64,000 bases of DNA from G965216255 sp965216255. GTDB taxonomy: Bacteria; Bacteroidota; Rhodothermia; Rhodothermales; Bin80. The DNA is taken from NCBI GenBank assembly GCA_965216255.1, contig OZ244148.1, positions 4,092,001-4,156,000 on the forward strand, given 5' to 3'. The notes beneath the pieces were generated by a model. It had not been told where the DNA came from. It did not search any database and worked only from the letters and a program-made list of their open reading frames with translations. Shown here piece after piece: positions 45,017 through 55,159 of this stretch. The position numbers and the translations under genes were made by a program. The stretch's first letter is position 1; the number at the start of each line of letters is the position of its first letter.

Positions 45017-46030
45017 ATGGAGCGCACGCGCCTTGCCATTACGCTGGGAGATCCGAACGGAGTTGGTCCCGAAGTCATTCTGGGGGCGTTGGCAGACAGG
45101 CGGATGCTACGGTTCGTGGATCCGCTGATCGTGGGACCCATCCATGTGCTGAAAACGCATGCGGCGCGGCTCAAAATCACCACGCCCATTTTGCAGGTCG
45201 TGGGATCAGCCGAGGAAGCCGCAGGGAATGGAGCCTGTGCGGTTCTGGAGGTGGGGGAAGATCGAAAGCCTGCCGTAAGCTTTGGAAAGATAACCAGGGA
45301 GTCCGGGCGGCTGGCCATGCAGGCGGTGGAAGCGGCCGCTGACGTGGTCAGGGAAGGGCATGCCGCGGCCCTTGTCACGGCACCCATATCCAAGGAGGCC
45401 ATTGCCCTTGCGGGGTATGATTTTCCGGGGCATACGGAGTTCTTGGCCGACAGATTGGCCAGTGGTCCCGTCATGATGATGTTGGTGGCTGGGGACCTCC
45501 GGATCGGGCTTGTCAGCGTGCATGTCCCCGTTCGGGAAGTCTGCGCCCGTGTTACGAAGGAGAGCGTCGTAAAGAAGATTCGGGCCATGGCGGGCTGTTT
45601 GACTCGAGACTATGGCATCACGAGGCCTAAGATTGCCGTGCTGGGTCTTAATCCGCATGCCGGTGACGGTGGCGTGATCGGTGCAGAAGAACAGGAAGTC
45701 ATTGCGCCTGCCATTAACCAATGCTGCCGGGAAGGAGATCTGGCCTTTGGACCGTTCTCGGCGGATGGATTCTTTGGCGCCGCTTCCCACAGGCATTACG
45801 ATGCGGTCCTTGCGATGTACCATGATCAGGGCCTGATACCGTTCAAGACATTGGCATTCGGCCGCGGGGTCAACCACACGTGCGGGCTCCCCATCATTCG
45901 TACGTCGCCGGATCACGGAACGGCCTTCGACATCGCAGGCAAGGGTAAGGCCTCGCCGGCCAGTATGCGCAGCGCGATGTATCTTGCGCGGGATATTGTG
46001 CGTCGCCGCAGCGTGAATGCCGCCGTTTAA
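45017..46030 (+). CDS. pdxA: 4-hydroxythreonine-4-phosphate dehydrogenase
   Basis: PdxA oxidises 4-phosphohydroxy-threonine in the DXP-dependent pathway of vitamin B6 synthesis. The 337-residue protein starts RLAITLGDPNGVGPEVIL, and has ALVTAPISKEAIALAGYDFP with the metal-binding His of FPGHTEFLAD. It also has LGLNPHAGDGGVIGAEE, and HYDAVLAMYHDQGLIPFK with the second His. It follows pepA by 29 nt. pdxJ is not in the window. Confidence 0.95.
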   Translation: MERTRLAITLGDPNGVGPEVILGALADRRMLRFVDPLIVGPIHVLKTHAARLKITTPILQVVGSAEEAAGNGACAVLEVGEDRKPAVSFGKITRESGRLAMQAVEAAADVVREGHAAALVTAPISKEAIALAGYDFPGHTEFLADRLASGPVMMMLVAGDLRIGLVSVHVPVREVCARVTKESVVKKIRAMAGCLTRDYGITRPKIAVLGLNPHAGDGGVIGAEEQEVIAPAINQCCREGDLAFGPFSADGFFGAASHRHYDAVLAMYHDQGLIPFKTLAFGRGVNHTCGLPIIRTSPDHGTAFDIAGKGKASPASMRSAMYLARDIVRRRSVNAAV

Positions 46031-46104
46031 TGGCCATTGGTTTGCCCTGAGCGGTCGCGGGCAATATATTGGACCGTTGCATTATACCACATCCAACCTG
46101 CTAC

Positions 46105-47811
46105 ATGGAATTCATAGTCGGTCTGCAGGGCTTGATTGATGGCCTTCTGAAATACCCGCTTCTCGTGATGCTTCTCGGGACGGGTATTTTTCTTACGATA
46201 CGCTTGGGCTTTATTCAGTTTCGGCGCCTGGGTCATGGCGTTGCCGTTACCATGGGCAAGTACGATGATCCCGACGATCCCGGCGACGTCTCCCACTTTC
46301 AGGCCCTGACCACAGCGCTTTCCGCTACGGTGGGTATCGGCAATATCGCCGGTGTCGCCATAGCCATTCACTGGGGTGGCCCGGGTGCCATTTTCTGGAT
46401 GTGGATTACCGCCCTGTTGGGTATGACGACCAAATACACGGAGGTTACGCTGGCACAGCGGTTCCGTGTAGTAGAGAAGTCAGGCGGTGGGATGGTAGGT
46501 ACGGTATCGGGTGGCCCGATGTATTACATCGAGCGTGGACTCGGCGTAAAATTCAAGCCGCTGGCCATTCTTGTGGCGTTTGCTCTTATGCTGACGGCCT
46601 TTCTTACCGGCAATGCCATTCAGGCGAACACGGTGGCGGACCTAATGAATGCGGAGTTTGCGATCCCGGTTTGGATAACCGGCCTGACGACTGCAACCAT
46701 TGTCGCCCTGGTTATCCTGGGTGGCATTCGGCGAATTGGCCGGGTCACGGGCATTCTTGCGCCCGCCATGGCAGTATTGTATGTCACAGGAGGTCTGATC
46801 ATTCTGGGTATTCACTATGACGGAATATTGCCTTCACTGGGCCTCATCTTTGCTGAGGCGTTTACGCCAACTGCTGGAGTGGCGGGAACGGGTGTCGGGA
46901 TATTCCTGCAGACAATGCTTTGGGGTGTGCGGCGGGGATTGTTCTCCAACGAAGCCGGTCAGGGTTCTGCGTCCATAGCCCACTCGGCGGCCAAGACGCA
47001 AGAGCCCGTGTCGGAAGGCGTTGTAGCACTACTGGAGCCGTTTATTGACACGATTGTGATTTGTACGATCACGGCCCTGGTCGTTCTCACTACAGGCGTA
47101 TGGAATTCCACCATTAATACCGAGATAACGTTGCAGGGAGGGGATTTATCGTATGTAGTGGAGTCCGAGACCCGCTACGAAGAGACCGCCATGCCTCCTT
47201 CCGAACTGGTCATACGGGATGGCAAGCAGACCGTGGGTTCCGGTAACGTGTTGCTGGCCTGGCACGAGGTTCCGGTATTTGAACTGTACGTGGACGAGGC
47301 GCAGACCATGCCCTTTTCGGGTCGCATCTCTACCGAGGCAGGCGTTGCCACGGCCGAAAACGGTTCCACCTACACCTCGCTCTTTGGTCCGGCAGTGGAG
47401 AGTGGAGCGCCGCTTACCGCCTTTGGCTTTTCCAAGGGACTGGGCCGCATAGGCAACTTCATTGTGGTCATCTGCGTGCTGCTATTTGGCATTTCCACAG
47501 CTATCTCCTGGAGCTATTACGGGGACCGTTGTGCGAACTATCTATTCGGCCGGCGCGCCATTCTGGTGTACAAGCTCATCTTTGTCGGGATGCACTTCGT
47601 CGGTGCGGTAACGGAGCTCAATACCATCTGGAGTCTTGGCGATACAGCGCTGTCGCTGGTAACAATCCCCAACGTATTTGCTCTGATTCTGCTTTCCGGT
47701 GTTGTCAAGCAGCTTACGCGGGATTACTTCAGTGACTTCAAGCCTGGCATTACCAAGGAGGAGTATCTACAGAGGGCCCGCGAGCGCAGAGATCGAAGCC
47801 GGCCTGCCTAG
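46105..47811 (+). CDS. Alanine/glycine:cation symporter (AGCS family)
   Basis: The 568-residue inner-membrane protein has about ten hydrophobic segments. Family patterns include TALSATVGIGNIAGVAIAIH, GGPGAIFWMWITALLGMTTK, GGPMYYIERGLG, and LFSNEAGQGSASIAHSAAKT. A hydrophilic insertion of about 110 residues (around 345-455, from LQGGDLSYVVES to VESGAPLTAFGF) interrupts the membrane part. Such an insertion exists in some AGCS members, but its role is unknown. Uptake of alanine or glycine is driven by sodium. The neighbouring NhaC would restore the sodium gradient, which fits a marine cell. Confidence 0.92.
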   Translation: MEFIVGLQGLIDGLLKYPLLVMLLGTGIFLTIRLGFIQFRRLGHGVAVTMGKYDDPDDPGDVSHFQALTTALSATVGIGNIAGVAIAIHWGGPGAIFWMWITALLGMTTKYTEVTLAQRFRVVEKSGGGMVGTVSGGPMYYIERGLGVKFKPLAILVAFALMLTAFLTGNAIQANTVADLMNAEFAIPVWITGLTTATIVALVILGGIRRIGRVTGILAPAMAVLYVTGGLIILGIHYDGILPSLGLIFAEAFTPTAGVAGTGVGIFLQTMLWGVRRGLFSNEAGQGSASIAHSAAKTQEPVSEGVVALLEPFIDTIVICTITALVVLTTGVWNSTINTEITLQGGDLSYVVESETRYEETAMPPSELVIRDGKQTVGSGNVLLAWHEVPVFELYVDEAQTMPFSGRISTEAGVATAENGSTYTSLFGPAVESGAPLTAFGFSKGLGRIGNFIVVICVLLFGISTAISWSYYGDRCANYLFGRRAILVYKLIFVGMHFVGAVTELNTIWSLGDTALSLVTIPNVFALILLSGVVKQLTRDYFSDFKPGITKEEYLQRARERRDRSRPA

Positions 47812-47862
47812 TGGGCCCTCAAGGCCATGCGTAGCACTGCGTGCTGCCAAAAACTTCGCGCC

Positions 47863-49332
47863 ATGGAAGAGACCAAGCATGCCACGCCCTCCATGCTGCA
47901 GGCGGTCACGCCCGTAGTTTTTCTCATTCTGATGCTAACGGCCTCCGTAGCATTCTTCGGAGCGGATTCGTCCCAGGGGCCCAATCAGATTGTGCTCATC
48001 TTTTCGGCTATGGTGACCGTGATGGTGGGCATGCGCCTTGGATTCTCTTGGCGGGAGTTGCAGGATGGCATGGTACACGGCGTGTCGCTGGCCATGGGGG
48101 CCATCTTCATACTTCTGGTCGTTGGATCTCTGATTGGGACGTGGATTATGGCCGGCATTGTGCCCACCATGATTTACTATGGCCTTCAGATCCTGAATCC
48201 GCAGGTCTTCTTAGCCGCCTCCTGCGTCATCTGTGCGCTCGTCGCAGTGGCCACGGGCAGCTCCTGGACCACGGCTAGTACCATTGGCATCGCCCTGATC
48301 GGTATTGCCGCGGCTTTTGAACTGAACCTGGGAATGGCCGCCGGGGCCGTCATTTCCGGTGCTTATTTTGGCGACAAACTTTCCCCGCTCTCAGACACAA
48401 CGAACTTGGCCCCGGCCATGGTGGGGACAGATCTATTCACGCATATCCGCCACATGCTATGGACCACGATCCCGAGCTTTCTGCTGGCGCTGACGCTGTT
48501 TTCCCTGATTGGCTTTTTGGGGTCGCCGGACGGGCAGGAAGGGGGGCTCAATGAAATGTTGGAGGCCCTGCGCGGCGCCTACAATATTAGCTGGTACCTG
48601 CTGCTTCCTGTTCTGGTGGTGCTATATGTGATCTACAAGAAAGTGCCAGCATTCCCAGCGTTACTCATTGGCGCGCTCCTAGGCGGCGTGTTTGCCGTGC
48701 TTTTCCAGCAGGATGTCGTGCTCGCATATGTTGGCGAAACAGAGCTTCCCCGTGCCTTGGCGCTTGCGAAGGGATTCTGGATGGCTCTATTTACCACATT
48801 CACGGTCGATACGGGCAATGTTGGTCTAAATACGCTGCTGACTCGCGGGGGCATGGCCAGCATGCTGGATACGGTTTGGCTTATCGTGACGGCTATGATG
48901 TTTGGAGCTGCGATGGAAAAGACCGGGATGCTGGGCGTATTGGCGGCCCGCATACTAGGGGTTGCAAAGAGTACGGGGAGCCTCATTCTGGCCACGTTGG
49001 CCACGAGCATCGGCGCCAATATTGTAGCGTCCGACCAGTACATCGCCATTGTAGTGCCCGGTCGCATGTTCCGGGCAGAGTTCACCAAGCGTGGGCTTGA
49101 CCCCAAGAATCTCTCCCGGGCCCTGGAAGATTCGGGTACCCTTACGTCTCCTCTTGTTCCTTGGAACACATGCGGTGCCTTTATGGCCACGGCACTGGGC
49201 GTGCCGACGTTCGCTTATCTCCCGTTTGCATTTTTTAACCTCACCAACCCTGTCCTATCCGCCATATACGGCTTTACGGGCTTCAGTATCGTTCCCTTAG
49301 CCGAGCCGGACGAAACATTGGCGCCGGCCTGA
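47863..49332 (+). CDS. nhaC: Na+/H+ antiporter NhaC family
   Basis: The 489-residue protein has about eleven hydrophobic segments. Recognisable NhaC stretches are WIMAGIVPTMIYYGLQIL, TGSSWTTASTIGIALIGIA, GAVISGAYFGDKLSPLSDTT, and LEDSGTLTSPLVPWNTCGA. The family exports sodium in exchange for protons; some members use malate or lactate, which cannot be excluded. The start at 47863 (MEETKHATP) is chosen over 47827 because the extra 12 residues do not look conserved. It ends the long run of plus-strand genes before the IS-rich zone. Confidence 0.92.
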   Translation: MEETKHATPSMLQAVTPVVFLILMLTASVAFFGADSSQGPNQIVLIFSAMVTVMVGMRLGFSWRELQDGMVHGVSLAMGAIFILLVVGSLIGTWIMAGIVPTMIYYGLQILNPQVFLAASCVICALVAVATGSSWTTASTIGIALIGIAAAFELNLGMAAGAVISGAYFGDKLSPLSDTTNLAPAMVGTDLFTHIRHMLWTTIPSFLLALTLFSLIGFLGSPDGQEGGLNEMLEALRGAYNISWYLLLPVLVVLYVIYKKVPAFPALLIGALLGGVFAVLFQQDVVLAYVGETELPRALALAKGFWMALFTTFTVDTGNVGLNTLLTRGGMASMLDTVWLIVTAMMFGAAMEKTGMLGVLAARILGVAKSTGSLILATLATSIGANIVASDQYIAIVVPGRMFRAEFTKRGLDPKNLSRALEDSGTLTSPLVPWNTCGAFMATALGVPTFAYLPFAFFNLTNPVLSAIYGFTGFSIVPLAEPDETLAPA

Positions 49333-50070
49333 CAAATTGCTGTCACGTCGCGGCTTGCGCCGACGCTTGTGCACCGCGTAGGCGGTCAGGCAAGCACTAG
49401 TTGCACGTGTAGATATAACCAGTCGGCACAGGGCGTCGGTGCTACCAGCGACTTGGGCGCCAGGGGGGGGCATCGTGAAAGCATACGTGCCGTAAATGCC
49501 GGCGGCCGCGCCCGGTGTCGCCAGGATGAGTTCGCCCGGCATGAGGGCAAGAGTACAGAGCAAGGCAGCAGCGCGTTCAGTGCAGGAAATGTGCTGCGCA
49601 GAGTAGCAGCGGCGAGGAGGTATCGACTTGGTCGCGGCAGAATGGTGGGCAGCAAGTCCCGGGTCTAGAATGCGCGCTGCTGCGCACGAGCACGGGCCTG
49701 CCAAAGCTTCGAATCCAGCGCAGACGTCGAATCAGGCATAACCTGTCAACGAGCCACAATAGTAGACAGGCCTCACCAACGCGGCGTAGCCAACGATCAC
49801 TACCCAAGTCACGAAGCAGGCTGCGTGCGGGGCGAATCCAATGTTGCCGACTACTTCGAGAGGCTCTGGAATAGTCGCAACAGAGCGCGTGCACAAAAAT
49901 ACCTTCCTCCCGGCCGGGGAGAATCAGGTCTGGTCCAGAAGCAACACACTCAGTATGGTATATGTAGCTGCACGGAAAGGGCGCCGGAGTGGCGGGCGAC
50001 ATAGGTAGATCCTACGGGGCCGCCTCCGATGGCAAAAGGCGTTGTATTCCAGAAGAAACCCCAGGCCGGT
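49333..50070. other. Non-coding zone at the edge of the IS cluster
   Basis: About 740 nt without a supported gene. A run of eight Gs lies at 49463-49470. Around 49776-49920 a plus-strand frame resembles the very end of an IS3-type transposase and is listed separately. The rest shows no motif on either strand. Confidence 0.4.
49776..49920 (+). pseudogene. Possible IS3-family transposase C-terminal scrap
   Basis: The plus-strand frame reads SNVADYFERLWNSRNRARA and then QKYLPPGRGE. This fits the pattern 'vfdYiE.fYN..RrHsaLgYlsP' at the end of IS3-type OrfB proteins at roughly ten positions. Preceding codons do not resemble the catalytic core. It may be chance; nearness to other IS debris raises its plausibility. 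Confidence 0.3.
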
Positions 50071-50178
50071 TGTTTGGCGACATTTAGATACGACAGCGGC
50101 GACAAATAAAAATAAAATGGGACTTAAGGTGTTTCTGGGCGTGGATGGGCGAATTGTTCCAGCCAATCCACGTCTGAG

Positions 50179-51606
50179 ATGGTTACCGATGAGCAGGTCC
50201 TTCTTCTTTTCAAGTTGGTCGTGAAAAAGGATGTACCCATAACAGCGGCAGCGGCCAAGGCTGGCATGTGCCAGGCTACAGCGCGCAAATATGTGCGTCT
50301 GGGCAAGGTGCCGAGCGATACAAAGAAGCCCCACACATGGCGCACGCGCAAGGATCCGTCCGCGGAGGTGTGGGGTGAAGCCAGGGCTTTTCTGGAAGTC
50401 AATCCCGGCGCCGAGGTGAAGGCGCTCTTTGGCGAGTTGCAGCGCCGACACCCGGGCAAGTTCCAGCAGGGCCAGTTGCGTACGCTGCAGCGGCGCGTAA
50501 AGCAGTGGAAGGCCATAGAGGGAGCTCCCTGGCGATCGGCGATCGCCAGACGAGGTCTACTTCGACCAGGAGTATGCCCCCCGGGGAGCGTGCGCAGTCT
50601 GGCCTCACCTGCCTCAACGAACTGGAGGTAACGATGCAGGGGGAGCCGTCCCTGCATCTGTTGTATCACTTTGTGCTGGCATATTCCAATTGGGAGGCCG
50701 GCACGGTCTGCAGGTCGGAGAGCTTCGAGGCGCTCTCGGAAGGCCTGCAGCATGCTGTGCAGGTACGCCCCGGCTGCATCCTTCGATGAGCTGTGCGGTA
50801 CGCAACCTGAAGCGCAAGAGCGGTGAAGACTTCACCGAACGCTATCAGGCACTGCTGCGCCACTACGGGATGGACTCGCGGCATACGCAGCCGGCGAGTC
50901 CACATGAGAACGGGAAGATTGAACAGCGGCACCATCGTCTGAAGCGGGCCATAAAGAAGGAGCTCATCCTTCGTGGCAGCAACGATTTCGAGAGTAGGCA
51001 GGCCTACGAGGCCTTTCTCGAGAAGCTGTTTGGGCAGCTGAATGCGGAGCGCCAGGAGCGCTTCAAAGAGGAGCAGGCCTTCCTGGGCCGCTGCCAAAGC
51101 GGTGCCTGGAGAGCTACAAACGCTACCGCGTGCGGGTATCCAGGGGCAGCACGATACGCGTGAGAAAGAACGGCTACTCGGTGCAAAGCCAGCTTATCGG
51201 TGAGTGTGTCGACGTACGCGTCTTTGGCGAATGGGTCGAGGTGTGGTATGGGCAGCGCCTTATGGAGCGTATGCCGCGGCTCTTCGGCGAGGGCAAGTAG
51301 CGGAAGGAGTAGCGTCACGTGATCGACTCGCTGGTGCTGGGTCCGGGAGCGTTTGCCCACTACCGGTACCGATCGGATCTCTTTGCCACGCACCGGTTCC
51401 GGATGGCCTATGACGCGCTGCGGCGCACGCATAAGGAGGCTCACCGGGCAGACAAGGCCTATCTGCGCGTCCTGCATTTGGCGGCCAGGGAGAGCGAATC
51501 GGGTGTGGATGCGGCCCTCAGCGTCTTGCTTCAGCGCAGGGAGGCCATTACGGAGCAGGCTGTACGAGAATGGAGACACCGGTACAGACTCCGGCTTTTT
51601 GTGTAG
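50179..51606 (+). pseudogene. istA: IS21 transposase IstA, multiply disrupted
   Basis: The frame from ATG 50179 gives the N-terminal helix-turn-helix part (VPITAAAAKAGMCQATARKY, KALFGELQRRHPGKFQ, LRTLQRRVKQWKAIEG). A shift near 50525 leads to the rve-type core (SLHLLYHFVLAYSNWEAGTV, ESFEALSEGLQHAV). Another shift near 50755 leads to NLKRKSGEDFTERYQALLRH and SPHENGKIEQRHHRLKRAIK. A third near 51105 leads to YRVRVSRGSTIRVRKNGYSV. Two in-frame TAG codons, at 51298-51300 and 51310-51312, separate RLFGEGK from RHVIDSLVLGPGAFAHYRYR, which is still IstA C-terminus. The catalytic Asp expected after PRLHP is lost. Not functional. Confidence 0.85.
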
Positions 51607-51633
51607 CGGCTCCTGTGGTGGATCTGCGCTGTT

Positions 51634-52483
51634 ATGATGGCCTTCTGGAGCAGGCCACGATGGCTGCTCTTTCGGTGGAGGCGGCGCCATGAAGACGCCG
51701 CGACAGCGGATCTGGAGCGGGCTGTACACACGGGACTGAAGGATCTGCGCTTGCCGGCCATACGGGCCTGTTACCAACAGAAGGCCGACTTGGCCCGACG
51801 GGAGTCGATGAGCGCTTCCTGCTGGAGCTCATCGAGCAGGTGCAGCAGCAACGACATAGCAACCGAATTCATCGCTGGTTGCACCAGTCGCGGCTGCCAC
51901 TGCAGAAGACGCTGGACACCTTCGATCGGGGCCGGTTGCCGGTACGGATAGACCACCACCTGAGCGTGCTCTTGGAGGAGGCTTCTTGGAGAGCCGGCAG
52001 AACGTTCTGGCCTTTGGGCCACCTGGCAGTGGCAAGACGCACCTGTTGTGTGCCCTGGGCCGCGAACTGATCTTCCAGCGGCGTCGCGAATACCATTGCA
52101 GCACGCTCGTGCGGGAGATGCTCAGGGCCAAACGGGAGCTGCGCCTGCCACAGCTCCTGAAGCGGCTCTCGTGCTACCAGGCGCTCACCACCCGTGACAT
52201 AGGGTACGTCCAGCACAGCCGGCAGGAGACGGAGGTGCTGTTCCTACTTTTGTCGCGGCGCTACGAACGGGGCAGCGTTCTACTGACGAGCAATCTGGCG
52301 TTTTCGCAGTGGGAGCGCATCTTCAAGGATCCGATGACCACGGCAGCGGCCATAGACCGGCTGGTACATCACAGCGTGATTTTGGAGCTGAACCTGCCCA
52401 GCTATCGGCTGGAGGTCTCTAAGAGGCGCCAGGAGGCCGAGCATCAAGCAGAGTCCGCTCCCGCAGAAGCCTTGCCGTCCTGA
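51634..52483 (+). pseudogene. istB: IS21 helper ATPase IstB, frameshifted
   Basis: IstB is the AAA+ helper that directs IstA. Pieces are ADLERAVHTGLKDLRLPAIR in one frame, and LLELIEQVQQQRHSNRIHRW with QSRLPLQKTLDTFDRGRLPV in another. The ATPase core from about 51986 has Walker A FGPPGSGKTHLLCALGRELI. Walker B appears as LTTRDIGYVQ instead of the normal 'LIIDDlGY'. SVLLTSNLAFSQWERIFKDP and ILELNLPSYRLE close the domain. At least two frameshifts precede the core, so it is inactive. Confidence 0.8.
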
Positions 52484-53111
52484 CGCCGTCCTCGCGGTCA
52501 TAGCTACTCCTGACCCGCCATAGGCTCCAGGACAGACGCGGTCCTGCCACATGCCGCGTGCAGACCGCTGACCTGTTCGGCGGGCGCTAGGAACTCATGC
52601 AGTCCCGGCCTTACGCGAACGCAGCCGTTTCCAGGGGCCATGCGTCCCTCCGGTCGTTACCCGTGCCGGCCGGGGTCAAAAAACGGAACTCGGCCTTCCT
52701 TCTTAACCAAATATTAATTGTCGTCGACGCCCTTTACTATTGATGTTGATCAGCCGGTTGTGTACGCAGGGAGCCTAGCGCTGCCCCGGTATCATAAATA
52801 GGACTTAACAAATGATTTCTGAGATGTGATTGGATGATTTGGCACGTCAGCTCAGATGATACTAACTACGATTGTGCTCAAACGTAGGCGGCGGTTCTGC
52901 CATGATCTGTGCCCGAGCGGTAGTGCGTAGACCGCCGTTGACCGGAGCCATGCGCCGATGGCCGCAGCAATATTCCCAGAGCATACTTCCACTTGTGTGC
53001 CGCAACATTTGATGCGGTCACCGCCATTCCTGCTAACGGCGCCGTTCAAGGTGTGGCTACGCCGCCGCCGTGCCGTCATTCTTTCTGAATAGGCGGTAGC
53101 TCGTGCTTTTC
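52484..53111. other. Spacer between two IS remnants
   Basis: About 630 nt with no supported gene. The part from 52680 to 52870 is AT-rich compared with its flanks. It probably contains the unidentified right end of the IS21 remnant and the outer end of the IS4-like remnant. Confidence 0.4.
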
Positions 53112-54893
53112 TCATATCGCCCGATGGGTGCTTGCCGTCATTAGCCGGATGTAGCCCCTCCACATAACCTTGTGCCCCGCTGGTGGGCCCTTCTTCCGGC
53201 GTTGATATCCGCCCAGGATGGCCGCCAGCAATATCGCCGCTTGAAGCGTCTTGGGGAGCGGGAAATTATGCTCCCCGCGCATACGCTGCCAACACGCGCA
53301 GTTCCACACCGGTGAACATTACATCAAGATTGATCTCCGGCACCTCGCGTCCGAGCAGAGTCAAGGTCATCAGACGCCAAGCGACCACGCAATTCATCAC
53401 TATCGTACGTTGCAGGCGAAGGGCCGTACGCGCGGCCCTGTCTTCTACCTTGCAGCCGCTTTTCAGAATGCGGAAGAAATCCTCTATACGCCACCGTAGC
53501 GCATAATAGTGGACTACCGTCATGGCTTCCGTAATATCGGTTACCACTAGACTGGTCAGCAGAAACCATTCTACCGGCTTCTCACCCTCTGGAGGGGCGC
53601 TCTCCACGACATGAACCCTGCTCATCGGTATCGCGCTGCCCTTCTTTCCTTTGGGCGGCGGCATAGTGATGCTGCGCCAACGGACCTCCATGTGGGCCAC
53701 ACGCGCCGTGCGGCCCTTGTGCGTCTGCCTGCCGGATTTCGCGCGCCTACTCAGGCGCTGTATCGCTATATCGGCGTATCCATCGGCAAGCCCTCCACGC
53801 ATCGTCTGACACAACTTCGCCTCTTTGGTAAGACAACGACCGCGGTAGACACGCACCACCATATCCTGTCGACCTGACCGGCGAGCGACCTGGTACAAAG
53901 CGTATATATCTGCCTCACGATCTATGACCGTGATAATGCGGGTCTTGGTCGATACCTCTGAAGCCGCCTCATCTATGTCCTTGCATCCGTCCATCCACCG
54001 TTGCGTTTGGGCCGCATGCTCCGTTTTCTTCGCCTGCGCATCAAATCCGCACCGCAACATCCCCAAGGGCACGCCTTCTGCCGTCACCGCCATGGTGGTA
54101 TGCATATACATACTGGCGGTAGTCTGATTGCGCCCGATCACCTGCAGCCCCTCACAGCGGGGCCGTGTAGCATAGTTGAATTTGGTGCCGTCCTGTATGC
54201 ACAACACGGTGCTTTGGCCGCGCATACGCTCTATCGTGCGCGCTCGATGCGGCCGCAGCATGTTTTCGCAGGTGATCTCCGAGTCTTCCTGGTGGCGTAT
54301 GAACCGGTAATACCCTTGCAGGGCCGCCGGATCATCGGCTTCCAGGCCGGTAATCGCTTCGCCGAAGCCGGAGGCAACCAATTGCGTACCAGTCGCTCGC
54401 ACCAACGCGTATCCCCCAACGGGGCGCCGCCAAATTCATTCATGGCCCAGGAATCCGCGTCAAGGCCTTCTGCAGCAGAGCGGGTCGGTGTCAGATCCAC
54501 ATACGCAACACCCAAACGGCACCGCCACCGTCGGTCCAACTCGTACACATAGATAGACTTGAGTGTCTTGGTACAGGCATTCGTTTTAGCGCGCCGTCCC
54601 CGACCCAAGGTAGATCCAATATACAGGAAATTGGCGGCCTTGAAGCATGTCCCGTCCTGATCCGGGGCTACAAAGGTCTCCACCACCCACGGACGGTACC
54701 CGTACTGCCGCTCAAAATCGATGCCGAGACGTTGCAGCACCATCCCCAGCACATGACTGGCCAGATGGCGGCACCGTACCGATGGGCGAATCAGGAATCG
54801 GCTCAGCCCCACCACCCGGTTCAGGTAGGCTTTACGCTGCGCCTCATTCCAGGCCATCCACTTCTTGCGAGGCGCCAGATGAAGGATACGCTC
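53112..54893 (-). pseudogene. IS4/Tn5-like transposase fused to a DUF4338-type domain, frameshifted
   Basis: Reading down the minus strand, codons just upstream of ATG 54857 (ERILHLAPRKKW) and then MAWNEAQRKAYLNRVVGLSR and RPSVRCRHLASHVLGMVLQR belong to a DUF4338-type (DruA-like) domain. It continues to GTCFKAANFLYIGSTLGRGR and TLKSIYVYELDRRWR. The Tn5-like DNA-binding start follows (WAMNEFGGAPLGDTRWCERL). A frameshift near 54398 leads to the DDE core (VLCIQDGTKFNYATR, IITVIDREADIYALY, YYALRWRIEDFFRILKSG with the Glu). A second shift near 53275 leads to the last part (LPKTLQAAILLAAILGGYQR), ending at 53112. A TAA lies 33 nt before the ATG in this frame, so the start of the DUF4338-type domain is missing as well. 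Confidence 0.8.
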
Positions 54894-55159
54894 CGGCGCT
54901 CTTTAGACCCACAATTTGACAGCATCTATCTCGCCCACTGAACCGAAAATACGTTTGGACCGTGCCACGGTCCGGTAGTATCTTAGTAATCAAAGGTCAG
55001 CGGATTGCCCAGATTTAACAAACGTATACGTAGATACCATTATTTAACATACGGGCAAAAGGCAATACACAGAGGCAGGATTCAAAGCAGCATTCGTCGG
55101 CGCGATGCGGCGCTCCCCGGGACTGCGCCCCCCAAAGATCACGAAAGGACCCGTTCCTC
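54894..55159 (+). promoter_or_regulatory. Upstream region of the giant Calx-beta gene
   Basis: The 266-nt region contains a perfect 8-bp inverted repeat with one central base (GGACCGTG-C-CACGGTCC, 54957-54973). ATTTAACA occurs twice (about 55013 and 55042), flanking the palindrome CGTATACG. GAAAGGA at 55143-55149 is a weak ribosome-binding site for ATG 55160. A clear -35/-10 pair was not found. Confidence 0.4.

Larger units (their letters stand above)
50071..52483 (+). mobile_element. IS21-family element remnant (istA + istB, both broken)
   Basis: The two genes of an IS21-type element lie in the usual order. On the left, TGTTTGGCGACA at 50071 begins a segment with GGCGACA repeated at 50076-50082 and 50098-50104. 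IS21 elements often start with TGT and carry short repeats near the ends, so 50071 is a plausible left end. The right end was not identified; no matching TGTCGCC was found in the 400 nt after istB. Confidence 0.65.

Noticed and set aside
1711..51312. Stop-codon reassignment, suggested by in-frame TAG in two transposases
   Set aside because: Nonsense codons here include TAG, TAA and TGA. They occur only in genes that also carry frameshifts or truncations, while housekeeping genes end normally.
52500..52760. Right end of the IS21 remnant
   Set aside because: No reverse complement of the left-end GGCGACA repeats was found; the end could not be placed.
52852..53163. Minus-strand frame of 103 codons after the IS4-like remnant
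   Set aside because: It overlaps the true C-terminal end of the transposase in another frame and has no motif, start signal or sensible composition.
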